Shown piece after piece: positions 1 to 6,796 of a stretch of DNA of 10,392 nucleotides (the first letter of the stretch is position 1; every line of letters starts with the position of its first letter). Where the stretch lies: positions 1-10,392 of the forward strand of contig JBAVVD010000055.1 of assembly GCA_049697115.1 (NCBI GenBank), written 5' to 3'. Below the pieces are notes generated by a model that ran no database searches, was not told the DNA's origin, and was given only the letters and a program-made list of their open reading frames with translations. The stretch comes from JBAVVD01 sp049697115. Lineage in GTDB: Bacteria > Acidobacteriota > Aminicenantia > Aminicenantales > UBA4085. The position numbers were made by a program, and so were the translations under genes.

Positions 1-15
1 TATCATAGATGCGTC

Positions 16-82
16 CTCCTGGTTAAGGTCTCACCCAACGGGTGATGTTGTTTTTTCATCAAAAATAACCTTATACCAGGAG
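16..82. repeat. Long inverted repeat enclosing the terminator
   Basis: Bases 16-29 pair with 68-82 over 14 base pairs with a single bulged T at 74. The pair encloses the terminator hairpin at 31-45. In RNA the distal arm would appear only after read-through of the U tract. Two further small pairings in the interior compete with the terminator: TGATG 43-47 with CATCA 57-61, and 47-55 with 61-69. It could be a terminator-stabilising structure, an attenuator, or a DNA-level element; the sequence does not decide between these. Confidence 0.5.
31..56 (+). terminator. Intrinsic terminator of an upstream gene outside the window
   Basis: A perfect 6-bp stem, TCACCC (31-36) with GGGTGA (40-45), closes an AAC loop and is followed by a U-rich run (TGTTGTTTTTT, 46-56). 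This is the classic Rho-independent layout for transcription coming from the left edge. It sits inside a longer inverted repeat (16-82), listed separately. Confidence 0.7.
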
Positions 83-136
83 TCTTTATCCTTCAATAGA
101 TTTTTCTATCGGCATTCCTGGGTTTTAATCCGTTTC

Positions 137-166
137 TTGCGGCAATGATCATATTTTTGAGATAAT
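137..166 (+). promoter_or_regulatory. Probable sigma70-type promoter for the dsbD operon
   Basis: TTGCGG (137-142) is separated by 18 bp from GATAAT (161-166, five of six matches to TATAAT). Transcription would begin near 173. This excludes the upstream ATG at 169 as the dsbD start and favours the ATG at 190 or 214. The -35 box is weak. Confidence 0.45.
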
Positions 167-213
167 GCATGATATTCCTTAGGTATTCCATGAGAACGGA
201 AAGAGTGTCTCGG

Positions 214-2109
214 ATGAATTTCATTCGCCGGCCAGGCCGGATGAAACTCTTCGGCCTGGCCCTGGCGCTGTGCGTGATTTTCCCTGTTTGTGCATCGGGA
301 CAGAATACCGAAGAAGCCGAAAAAATAGTCCGCGTCCGGGTGATTGGTTCTGTGGATAAATTCAAACCGGGACACAGCTATCCCATAGCCCTCAAGCTTC
401 AGGTCCGCGCGCCCTACCATATCAACGCCGACCAGCCCCTCGATGAGTTTCTCATTCCCACTACGATCTCGTTTAAATCTCAGCCCGGCATCACTTTTGG
501 AAAGATGGACTTTCCTCCGGCTCAGATGAAGCATTTTGAATTCTCTGAAAATCCTTTGGCGGTCTTTGAGAACACAGTAATCATCTTGACTTCCGTAACG
601 CTTCCGCCCGGTTTCGCGGCCAGCGAATTCGTGGTCGAAGGGACAATCGGTTATCAGGCCTGTGACAATTCCTCCTGTCTTCCGCCGGCTGAAGAGGCCT
701 TCCGCCAGAGATTTTCCGTCGCCGGTACGGATGAATCCGTAACGGAAATCAATAAAGAGATTTTCTCCAAGAGTGCGAAAGAGGATTTGCCTTCCGATCA
801 AAAAAATGGCCGTGTTCTGGAAAGGACCGTTTTCAAATCATTCCATAAAAGAGGCCTTCTATTGACCTTCTTGCTCGTGTTCATTGGCGGACTGGCGCTG
901 AACCTGACTCCCTGTGTCTATCCATTGATTCCCATTACGATCAGCTATTTCGGCGGCCAATCTCAGGGCCGGAAAGGGAGTCTGATCGCTCATGCCGGGC
1001 TTTATGTCATTGGAATGGCGGTCACCTATTCGGCCCTTGGAGTGACAGCCGCTTTCACCGGAGGTCTTTTCGGCGGGGCTCTCCAGTACCCGCCTGTCCT
1101 TCTGGCCATCGCCCTGGTCATGATTCTCCTGGCTTTAAGCATGTTCAATGTCTATGAACTCCGCGTGCCGGCTTTTCTATCCCGGCTGGCCGGGGGGTCA
1201 AAAAAGGGCTTTTTTGGGACATTTCTCATGGGGCTCACCGTCGGCATTGTCGCCGCTCCCTGCATCGGTCCTTTTGTCCTGGGGCTTTTGACCTATGTTG
1301 GGGATAAAGGAAATGTGCTCCTGGGATTCGGGCTGTTTTTTGTTCTGGCACTCGGCCTGGGCATTCCTTTCCTTTTTCTGGCGATTTTTTCCGGGAGCTT
1401 GAGCCGCCTTCCGCGTTCCGGCGCATGGATGGTCTGGGTGCGGACCATATTCGGTTTCGTCCTTATTGCCATGGCCATTTATTTCTTAAAGCCCCTTTTT
1501 CCGAACACGCTTTTTTATTCCCTTGGAATGGCGCTGATCCTGTGCATCGGCGGCATTTATATGGCCTGGATTGAACCGACCAGAACCTCCGGGAAAATTT
1601 TTCCGATTGTCCGCAATCTTGTCGGTGTGGCTTTTTTTATCGTCGGCCTTTCTTTCGCAGCGAACGGAATCCAGGATTATCTGAATGACGCCCTCGCCTC
1701 GCGGACGGAGATGGGAGCGGATTTCGTAATCGACGAAAGGGCGATTCAATGGTTTCCCTTTTCCGAGGAGAAAATGGCCGAAGCCGGTCGATTGGGACAG
1801 CCTGTCCTGATAGATTTCTACGCCGATTGGTGCCTTCCCTGTAAGGAATTGGAAAAGTTCACTTTTTCCGATCCCGAGGTCATTGCCACATCCCGAAGCT
1901 TCATAATGCTCAAGGTGGACCTGACGACGGTCCAGAGCCCTCAAGCCGGAGAGCTCCGGCAGCGGTTTCAGATCAAGGGCGTGCCGACACTGGTTTTTTT
2001 GACACCCGATGGAAGAGAATTTCTTGATTTGAGAGTATCCGGCTTCGAAGATAAAAAGGAATTTTTACAGATAATGAAGCGGGCTCTGGAGCTGAGCCGA
2101 GGAAAATAA
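214..2109 (+). CDS. dsbD: Thiol:disulfide interchange protein DsbD
   Basis: An inner-membrane electron conduit that carries reducing equivalents from cytoplasmic thioredoxin to periplasmic thiol proteins. All three DsbD modules are visible in the 631-residue product. A signal peptide comes first (basic start, hydrophobic LFGLALALCVIFPV, cleavage near ASG-Q). An alpha domain with the cysteine pair C150/C155 (YQACDNSSC) follows. Then comes a multi-pass membrane domain with its two cysteines C234 (TPCVYP) and C350 (APCIGP). A C-terminal thioredoxin-like domain carries WCLPCK (C540/C543). So all six redox cysteines are present and the length is typical. I chose the ATG at 214 because GGAAAGAG at 198-205 is well spaced and the product starts directly with a signal peptide; ATG 190 (639 aa) is the alternative. 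It is the first gene of a four-gene same-strand run, 27 nt before the next. Family assignment is secure; which periplasmic partner it serves is unknown. Confidence 0.95.
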   Translation: MNFIRRPGRMKLFGLALALCVIFPVCASGQNTEEAEKIVRVRVIGSVDKFKPGHSYPIALKLQVRAPYHINADQPLDEFLIPTTISFKSQPGITFGKMDFPPAQMKHFEFSENPLAVFENTVIILTSVTLPPGFAASEFVVEGTIGYQACDNSSCLPPAEEAFRQRFSVAGTDESVTEINKEIFSKSAKEDLPSDQKNGRVLERTVFKSFHKRGLLLTFLLVFIGGLALNLTPCVYPLIPITISYFGGQSQGRKGSLIAHAGLYVIGMAVTYSALGVTAAFTGGLFGGALQYPPVLLAIALVMILLALSMFNVYELRVPAFLSRLAGGSKKGFFGTFLMGLTVGIVAAPCIGPFVLGLLTYVGDKGNVLLGFGLFFVLALGLGIPFLFLAIFSGSLSRLPRSGAWMVWVRTIFGFVLIAMAIYFLKPLFPNTLFYSLGMALILCIGGIYMAWIEPTRTSGKIFPIVRNLVGVAFFIVGLSFAANGIQDYLNDALASRTEMGADFVIDERAIQWFPFSEEKMAEAGRLGQPVLIDFYADWCLPCKELEKFTFSDPEVIATSRSFIMLKVDLTTVQSPQAGELRQRFQIKGVPTLVFLTPDGREFLDLRVSGFEDKKEFLQIMKRALELSRGK

Positions 2110-2120
2110 AGGAAGCACGA

Positions 2121-2128
2121 GAGGTGAG
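2121..2128 (+). promoter_or_regulatory. Ribosome binding site that fixes a TTG start
   Basis: GAGGTGAG matches the anti-Shine-Dalgarno sequence over eight bases. It ends 8 nt before the TTG at 2137. The next in-frame ATG (2209) would remove the first predicted beta strand, so the TTG is the likely start of the small inhibitor-like gene. Confidence 0.65.
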
Positions 2129-2136
2129 AGGGACAA

Positions 2137-2397
2137 TTGGCCAGGAATAAGAAAGAATTAGAACAGCGGTTTATCATCCAGGTCGAACGGCCGAACGAGA
2201 GACTGGACATGTCCAAAGTCTGCGCCCTTTTCAAAGGCACGGGAGTCGAGTTCGACAGTCACTATGGGCCTATTCTGGTCAACCCAAAACTCGGAAGGTA
2301 TGTCGTCCGAGGGACAGCCACAGCGCAAGCCCGCGCCAAGGCGGAACGAATTCCCGGAGTTCTTTTCTTTGCCGATGCCCGGCAGAGGCCGATGTAG
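2137..2397 (+). CDS. Small free-standing subtilisin propeptide/inhibitor-like (I9-type) protein
   Basis: An 86-residue protein with no signal peptide or membrane segment. Predicted strands and helices follow the beta-alpha-beta-beta-alpha-beta order of I9 propeptides: RFIIQVE (11-17), a helix near 25-32, GVEFDSHYGPILVN (36-49), YVVRG (54-58), a helix near 60-70, and PGVLFFADA (73-81). The second half lines up with residues about 39-113 of the next gene's product, before its catalytic domain: GVEFDSHY matches GMEMDDRY, YVVRG matches FAVRS, and GVLFFADA matches GVFADP. The family link is my inference from these patterns, not from a search. A role as inhibitor, folding chaperone or immunity factor for the downstream protease is likely but unproven. 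It starts with TTG behind a strong Shine-Dalgarno sequence, 27 nt after dsbD and 77 nt before the protease gene. The C-terminal residues (RQRPM) could enter the protease active site, as propeptide tails do. Confidence 0.7.
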   Translation: MARNKKELEQRFIIQVERPNERLDMSKVCALFKGTGVEFDSHYGPILVNPKLGRYVVRGTATAQARAKAERIPGVLFFADARQRPM

Positions 2398-2474
2398 CCG
2401 CCGGTCCAGCTCTGCTTGGAACAGTCAACAGGTCAACGGAAAGCCCGCTGGCCCAAAACATAAAGGAGGGAATA

Positions 2475-3803
2475 ATGGTTCTTCGCCGCATTGTCTTAAT
2501 CCGGAGCCAAAAGCCTTTGTTGAACGGCTGGACGGCCAGGTCTTTTGCGCCGGCCGGCCGGCTTCTGGATGCGTCTATTAAAGTTGCCGGAATGGAAATG
2601 GACGATCGATATCATCCTGTGCGGGTTCCTGCAAAGTCGGGCGTGCCCTCGGAACGTCCCGATGCGTTGGGCTTTAACTATGGGACTTTCAAGCCCGTGA
2701 CAACCTTTGCCGTGAGGTCCGTTTTCGATGATGAAAACGCCATTGAGCGGCTGCGCCATGACCGGCGCCGGGATGTGATCGGCGTGTTTGCGGATCCCAA
2801 AGTGGTTCCCTTCGCCAAACCCTACTGCGGACGGACGCCAGTGGGCACAGATAGCGTTGTGGCCAGGAAATTGGGAGTGCCTGCAATGCGCCGGATCGGA
2901 CTGACAGGCCGGGGTGTGCGCACGGCCGTGGTGGATACGGGCATTGACGGCACACGCATTCCTGTGGCCGGAGGCTGGGGACCTTCTCTGGACTATGTAC
3001 CGGGTTCAGCGCTGCCCGATCATGGGACCATGGTGGCCTTTGATATAGGCATTGCTGCGCCTGATGCGCGCATTCTGGACTATGCGCTTCTGCAGTCCGA
3101 GGAAAATGAGTGGTCGGCCTTCCTCTCGGATGCCGTGGCCGCCTTTGCGGATCTCATGGACCTGTTGAACAGAAAGCCGGGTCCTCTGGTGGTCAACAAC
3201 AGCTGGGGCATGTTCGACCGGTCGGAAGACGCGCCCATAGGTTCGCCGGAAAATTACAGCGCCAATCCGGATCATCCCTTTAATCAGATTACAGGCAGCC
3301 TGGTGGCGGCCGGAGCGGATGTGTTCTTTGCCGCCGGCAACTGCGGGGAGGACTGCCCGGACGGACGCTGCGGCCTTGATGACACTGGCCCAGGAGCGAG
3401 CATTCACGGAGCCAACTCACATCCGGATGTGGTGACTGTGGCCGCCGTAACGGTGACGGACCGTCGTCTGGGGTACTCGTCTCAGGGGCCTGGAGGATTA
3501 TACAACCGTAAGCCGGACCTTGCCGCTTTCAGTCACTTTCGCGGCTCCGGGGTCACGACTGTGGATAGTGGAACTTCTGCGGCCTGCCCTGTGGCGGCAG
3601 GGGTGGCTGCGGCGCTGCGGCAGAAAGCCTCTGTGAGGAAGCTCAGTCCGGCCCAGATGAAGGGACTGCTCCAACGGACCTCCCGTGACATCGATAGAAA
3701 TGGCTGGGACTATGACCTGGGATATGGTGTGATCGATGGAGCGGCCGCCGTCGGAGCCCTCGGACTGGAACCTAAAAAGAAGAGGAAGAAAAAAAAGAAA
3801 TAA
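2475..3803 (+). CDS. Subtilisin-like serine protease (peptidase S8) with N-terminal I9-like region
   Basis: A 442-residue S8 endopeptidase. The full catalytic set is present: Asp154 (AVVDTGIDG), His183 (PDHGTMVA), oxyanion Asn289 (FFAAGN) and Ser368 (SGTSAACPVAAG). The order and spacing fit the family. Residues about 33-113 before the catalytic domain look like a built-in propeptide related to the preceding small protein. The N-terminus (MVLRRIVLIR) is too short in hydrophobic core for a clear signal peptide, so a cytoplasmic location is inferred. Three cysteines (290, 294, 299) cluster directly after the oxyanion Asn, and Cys371 lies three residues after the nucleophile. The C-terminus ends in a lysine/arginine run (PKKKRKKKKK). 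The start is supported by AGGAGG at 2464-2469, 5 nt upstream of the ATG. Its substrate is unknown. It may cleave itself, the neighbouring proteins, or a cellular target. Confidence 0.93.
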   Translation: MVLRRIVLIRSQKPLLNGWTARSFAPAGRLLDASIKVAGMEMDDRYHPVRVPAKSGVPSERPDALGFNYGTFKPVTTFAVRSVFDDENAIERLRHDRRRDVIGVFADPKVVPFAKPYCGRTPVGTDSVVARKLGVPAMRRIGLTGRGVRTAVVDTGIDGTRIPVAGGWGPSLDYVPGSALPDHGTMVAFDIGIAAPDARILDYALLQSEENEWSAFLSDAVAAFADLMDLLNRKPGPLVVNNSWGMFDRSEDAPIGSPENYSANPDHPFNQITGSLVAAGADVFFAAGNCGEDCPDGRCGLDDTGPGASIHGANSHPDVVTVAAVTVTDRRLGYSSQGPGGLYNRKPDLAAFSHFRGSGVTTVDSGTSAACPVAAGVAAALRQKASVRKLSPAQMKGLLQRTSRDIDRNGWDYDLGYGVIDGAAAVGALGLEPKKKRKKKKK

Positions 3804-3838
3804 CTCTGGCTCGCTCTTCATTGAGCGAGTAATTCAGA
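3781..3838 (+). promoter_or_regulatory. Candidate recoding element: slippery heptamer plus stem-loop
   Basis: The 3' end of the first protease gene holds A AAA AAG in the zero frame (3791-3797) inside a run of eight As (3789-3796). An AGAGGA motif (3781-3786), like an internal Shine-Dalgarno, lies just upstream. Downstream is a stem of CTCGCTC (3810-3816) with GAGCGAG (3823-3829). An extra TCTG/CAGA helix (3805-3808 with 3835-3838) starts 7 nt after the heptamer. These parts are those of the E. coli dnaX -1 frameshift signal. A -1 shift would replace the terminal lysine and stop with 11 extra residues ending at 3832. The hairpin lacks a U tract, so it is not a standard terminator. Function is inferred only. 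Confidence 0.35.
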
Positions 3839-3867
3839 CCGAAATTGACAGGAAAGAAAAAATCGTC

Positions 3868-6390
3868 ATGCCGGAATTCATAACGACACCGGATTTCATT
3901 TCTCAGTATCCCAACAATCCAAAGTCACACCCGCCCGCTCCCACAGCTCCGGAATTCAAGTCTTTCAAATGGAATTGGCCGATGGAAGTGATTGACGCGC
4001 CGGGGGCCTGGATGGTTCCCCGGTTGGAGAAGGAAGTCATTCTCGCGGCTGTGGATTCGGGTCTCTATGTGCAGCACCTGGATCTGAAAGGGCTTAAAAT
4101 ATTGGGTCCTCCGGATATGAGCGATGAAGATGGGCATGGAACGGCGGTCATTGGCATCGCCGCCGCAAGGCACAATACGGCACAGGGGACGGCCGGAGTC
4201 TGCCCCGATTTAGCGGTTTATCCCGTGAAGGTGGAGTGGGCCTGGACGGATATTCCCTGGACGGTTCTTCAGCATGATGAATTTTCCAGGAGAGCGAAGG
4301 AGGCTCTGAGTCAGATCGCCGCTGCCGATGTCAGCCTGCCCGAGATTAAAGTCGTCATCCTGCCCCTGGGAGTCTCCTGCAAAAATGAAAAACAGGCGGA
4401 GAGTTATGCCCGGTATTATTATATGGGCGTGATTGAACGGCTGCTGATGGATGAGGTGATCGTTGTCATAGCACCGCCGAATGATGACATTCCCCCAAAC
4501 CGGAGCTATCCCGCGATCCTAAAAAAATTATTGGCTCAGTATCCCAATTTGTTTCTTGTCTCCGGCTGCACAAGAACATTTAGCGGCCTGTGGGGAAGGG
4601 ATATGACAGAAAGGTTTCCGGCGCAGAAAGATGTGGACATATTCGCTCCCGGCTCCGAACAGCACACATTAAAAAAAACAGGGCCTGAAGAGTACAATAT
4701 TCCGCCCGATCCGCCGGGGAAAAATACTCCGCGGTGCATGGCCGGGAATTCCCTTTCCATTCCTTATGTGGGCGGGCTGGCGGCACTGCTGTTTAAAATC
4801 AATCCTTCCCTGTCGGGTATCGAAGTGTCGCACATCATTCGTGAAACGGCAGAATTGCAGGATCGAGGAACAAGCGGGATCAAAGTCATCCATGCCTTTG
4901 GCGCCGCTCTGACGGCCTATAATCGTCTCTTGAAGCCGGACGTGAAGAAGCTCAACGGATACCGCTTGATTATGCCTTTGGAATACGCCGGAGGCTATGT
5001 GCGGATCAATGGAGACAAGAAGCTGGAAATTTTTGCCATGCCGGCGCTCTGGAGGCATTCCTTCTGCCGGTTCACAGACTCTGAACCTGAAGTGCGGATC
5101 GAAGTCTTCGCCCCGGCACAGGGCGATCCCGAGCTGAAACTCAGATGGCGAGGGTCTCTGCAGGATATTCTGAAGAAGGCGAAAAAAGACATGTCGGAGA
5201 GCGCATGGAAAAGTAAAGGGTGCGACCGGTTGAATACGTTTCGCCTTCAAGGCCTGGCTCTGAAGGTGTGCAGCGATTCGCCGGAGAATCCGCTTAAAAA
5301 TGCCGCTGTCCTCCTCTCGAAAGCCGCCTTGTATGAAGACATCACATTCCAGTCCGAGACGGACGCTGAAGGGCTTCTGGTTATTCCTTTTGGAGAACCG
5401 GGGCCGTATAAACTAATGGTTATTGAAGACCTGGAAAAGAATTTGATATATGAAACCGAGCTCAAGCTTGAGGCGGGAAAAATTTATACCGAAGATCCCA
5501 GATTTGCGGAGGATGAAAAGAGAACATATCTGGAAATGGGAGCGTTGAAAATTCCAGTTGTTATGGCTCGCGCATGGACAGGCGATGCGGTTTTTGAAGG
5601 CATTGGCCAGGTCTATGAGCACAAAGAAGGGGGGATATTCAACGAAACATATAACGGAAACATTTACAATGCGTCAGGTCTCGTGAAAGTCAGCGCTACT
5701 GTGAAAAGCCTCACGAAAAAGAAATTTCTGAAGCACTGTGCGGACAACCTGTTTGGAGGTGATTTTGAAGATGAGGCCTCTTACGAAGATATCGATAATG
5801 ACTTGCTTCCGGATTTAGACAAAGCGAGCGTCAAATTCGCCTCAGAATTTTTATCCCGGTTGAGAAAAGATTTCCAGGACGTGCCGTCTTCCTTTGATTT
5901 TGGTTCAACTATGTGGCTTTATCCGGGCGAAATTCCAGAAGGACTTATTCTGCCGGGGACAGAGCTTGCTCTGGACCTGAAGGCCGTAACGGATAAAGTG
6001 CTGGAATTGTATTTTCAGGGAAATTATGAGGGGAGTATTCCTTATACCATCGACATCCAGATTGGCTGGTGTGTGGATGCTTCCCGGCTGCAGGAAGAGC
6101 CCTGTGAGTTTCTGACTAAATTCTACGATTTCCAGATCAGACCGAGAGTCATACCGGTAAGGGTTGTCCCAACGAATGACTTTAAACACCTGAGACTGAT
6201 TGCAGGGCCGTGCGCGGGTGAAGTGAGGTTTGCGGCCCACCCGTCTTCTCCGGTGACGTTCCTCAAGGATACTGCGGAACGGGCGAAGGGATTTTCCTCT
6301 GTCTTGATTGAGAATAAAGGCGTGAGTCTGTCCGGGAAAATTTTTGCGGTCGGTTCCAGAGGAGAACTCGGAATGATGGAAGGCCTCTAG
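3868..6390 (+). CDS. Second subtilisin-like serine protease (S8) with large C-terminal extension
   Basis: An 840-residue protein. The S8 domain occupies roughly residues 40-350: Asp63 (ILAAVDSGL), His90 (DEDGHGTAV), a probable oxyanion Asn205 (IAPPNDD) and Ser295 in GNSLSIPYVGG, where the usual GTSMAxP reads GNSLSIP. The triad is complete, so activity is likely. There is no signal peptide and little sequence before the catalytic domain, so unlike its neighbour it lacks a built-in propeptide. The remaining 480 or so residues are not recognised. Residues about 466-540 (KVCSDSPENPL to KLEAG) resemble a carboxypeptidase-regulatory/Cna-B type beta-sandwich, and a stretch near 620-670 is rich in acidic residues. 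I chose the ATG at 3868 (GGAAAG at 3851-3856, spacing 11). An open frame extends back to 3736 but would overlap the upstream gene and adds a basic leader without a ribosome site. It lies 64 nt after the first protease, probably in the same transcript. Confidence 0.88.
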   Translation: MPEFITTPDFISQYPNNPKSHPPAPTAPEFKSFKWNWPMEVIDAPGAWMVPRLEKEVILAAVDSGLYVQHLDLKGLKILGPPDMSDEDGHGTAVIGIAAARHNTAQGTAGVCPDLAVYPVKVEWAWTDIPWTVLQHDEFSRRAKEALSQIAAADVSLPEIKVVILPLGVSCKNEKQAESYARYYYMGVIERLLMDEVIVVIAPPNDDIPPNRSYPAILKKLLAQYPNLFLVSGCTRTFSGLWGRDMTERFPAQKDVDIFAPGSEQHTLKKTGPEEYNIPPDPPGKNTPRCMAGNSLSIPYVGGLAALLFKINPSLSGIEVSHIIRETAELQDRGTSGIKVIHAFGAALTAYNRLLKPDVKKLNGYRLIMPLEYAGGYVRINGDKKLEIFAMPALWRHSFCRFTDSEPEVRIEVFAPAQGDPELKLRWRGSLQDILKKAKKDMSESAWKSKGCDRLNTFRLQGLALKVCSDSPENPLKNAAVLLSKAALYEDITFQSETDAEGLLVIPFGEPGPYKLMVIEDLEKNLIYETELKLEAGKIYTEDPRFAEDEKRTYLEMGALKIPVVMARAWTGDAVFEGIGQVYEHKEGGIFNETYNGNIYNASGLVKVSATVKSLTKKKFLKHCADNLFGGDFEDEASYEDIDNDLLPDLDKASVKFASEFLSRLRKDFQDVPSSFDFGSTMWLYPGEIPEGLILPGTELALDLKAVTDKVLELYFQGNYEGSIPYTIDIQIGWCVDASRLQEEPCEFLTKFYDFQIRPRVIPVRVVPTNDFKHLRLIAGPCAGEVRFAAHPSSPVTFLKDTAERAKGFSSVLIENKGVSLSGKIFAVGSRGELGMMEGL

Positions 6391-6445
6391 GCATCGGCGG
6401 CTGTGCCCGGAATGCTGCGAAATGCGGGTCCTGCGGGAAGGACTG

Positions 6446-6474
6446 TTTCCTGGTTCCCCTGAAAGGTATATAAT
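6446..6474 (+). promoter_or_regulatory. Promoter of the SRP RNA gene
   Basis: A perfect -10 box TATAAT lies at 6469-6474. A weak -35 (TTTCCT, 6446-6451) sits 17 bp upstream. Initiation 7-8 nt downstream, at 6481-6482, coincides with the predicted 5' end of the SRP RNA, which supports the assignment. Confidence 0.7.
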
Positions 6475-6481
6475 AATGCGT

Positions 6482-6754
6482 GGACCGTGCTAGATGGGGA
6501 GCTAGCGGTGCCCTGTAGCCCACAACCCGCTATAGTGGGATCGAAATCCCTGTCGAGGCTAGACTTTTTCTGGACTGTGTCCTTGCAAGTGGTGTTGAAG
6601 GTCGGGGCCCTGAGCAAAGAGCCTTCTGTGAACCCCGTCAGGACCGGGAGGTAGCAGCGGTAACAGGACGGCCTCTTGTGTTCCAGTCAGCCTTGCCTGA
6701 GCTAACTGCAGGGAAAACGCAGGGGGAGAATAGTCGGAGCAGGGTGCACGGTCT
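6482..6754 (+). ncRNA. ffs: Signal recognition particle RNA, bacterial large type (with Alu domain)
   Basis: The RNA scaffold of the signal recognition particle, which binds Ffh and targets nascent membrane proteins. The ends pair: GGACCGTGC (6482-6490) with GCACGGTCT (6746-6754), closing a molecule of about 273 nt. The 5' part carries the Alu-domain elements, including UGUAG at 6514-6518. The conserved Ffh-binding domain IV is clear: GTCAGGACC (6637-6645), an apical loop GGGA (6646-6649), then GGT and AGCAGC (6653-6658). The tetraloop is GGGA, a GNRA loop, where GGAA is the usual form. The length rules out the short 4.5S type. No clear U-tract terminator follows. Confidence 0.9.
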
Positions 6755-6770
6755 ATATTGTATTAGGACC

Positions 6771-6794
6771 GGAGAGAGAGAGAAAGAAGGGGGG
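6771..6794. other. Polypurine tract between the SRP RNA and a convergent gene
   Basis: An unbroken 24-base purine run, with alternating GA and then a G6 block, lies between the SRP RNA 3' end and the stop codon of the minus-strand aldolase gene. On the minus strand it is a C/U-rich trailer. It may contribute to transcription termination or non-B DNA; no hairpin with a U tract is present. Confidence 0.4.
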
Positions 6795-6796
6795 CA

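Noticed and set aside
1..60. Possible tRNA 3' end at the left edge
   Set aside because: No T-arm consensus or acceptor stem could be formed, and the hairpin fits a terminator.
106..801. A 231-residue open frame on the minus strand over the dsbD start
   Set aside because: It overlaps the DsbD signal peptide and alpha-domain coding sequence and its protein is arginine-rich low-quality sequence without motifs.
2264..2581. A plus-strand frame bridging the inhibitor-like gene and the first protease
   Set aside because: It overlaps both better-supported genes, lacks a ribosome site and shows no recognisable domain.
3810..3829. Hairpin between the two protease genes as an intrinsic terminator
   Set aside because: The 7-bp stem has no following U tract, so it is better explained as part of a recoding or mRNA-stability structure.
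3736..3867. Upstream extension of the second protease to an ATG at 3736
   Set aside because: It would overlap the first protease gene by 68 nt and has no ribosome site. It is kept only as the frame reachable by slippage.
4669..5250. A 193-residue open frame on the minus strand inside the second protease gene
   Set aside because: It is fully opposite a well-supported S8 gene, has no recognisable motifs, and reads as an antisense shadow.
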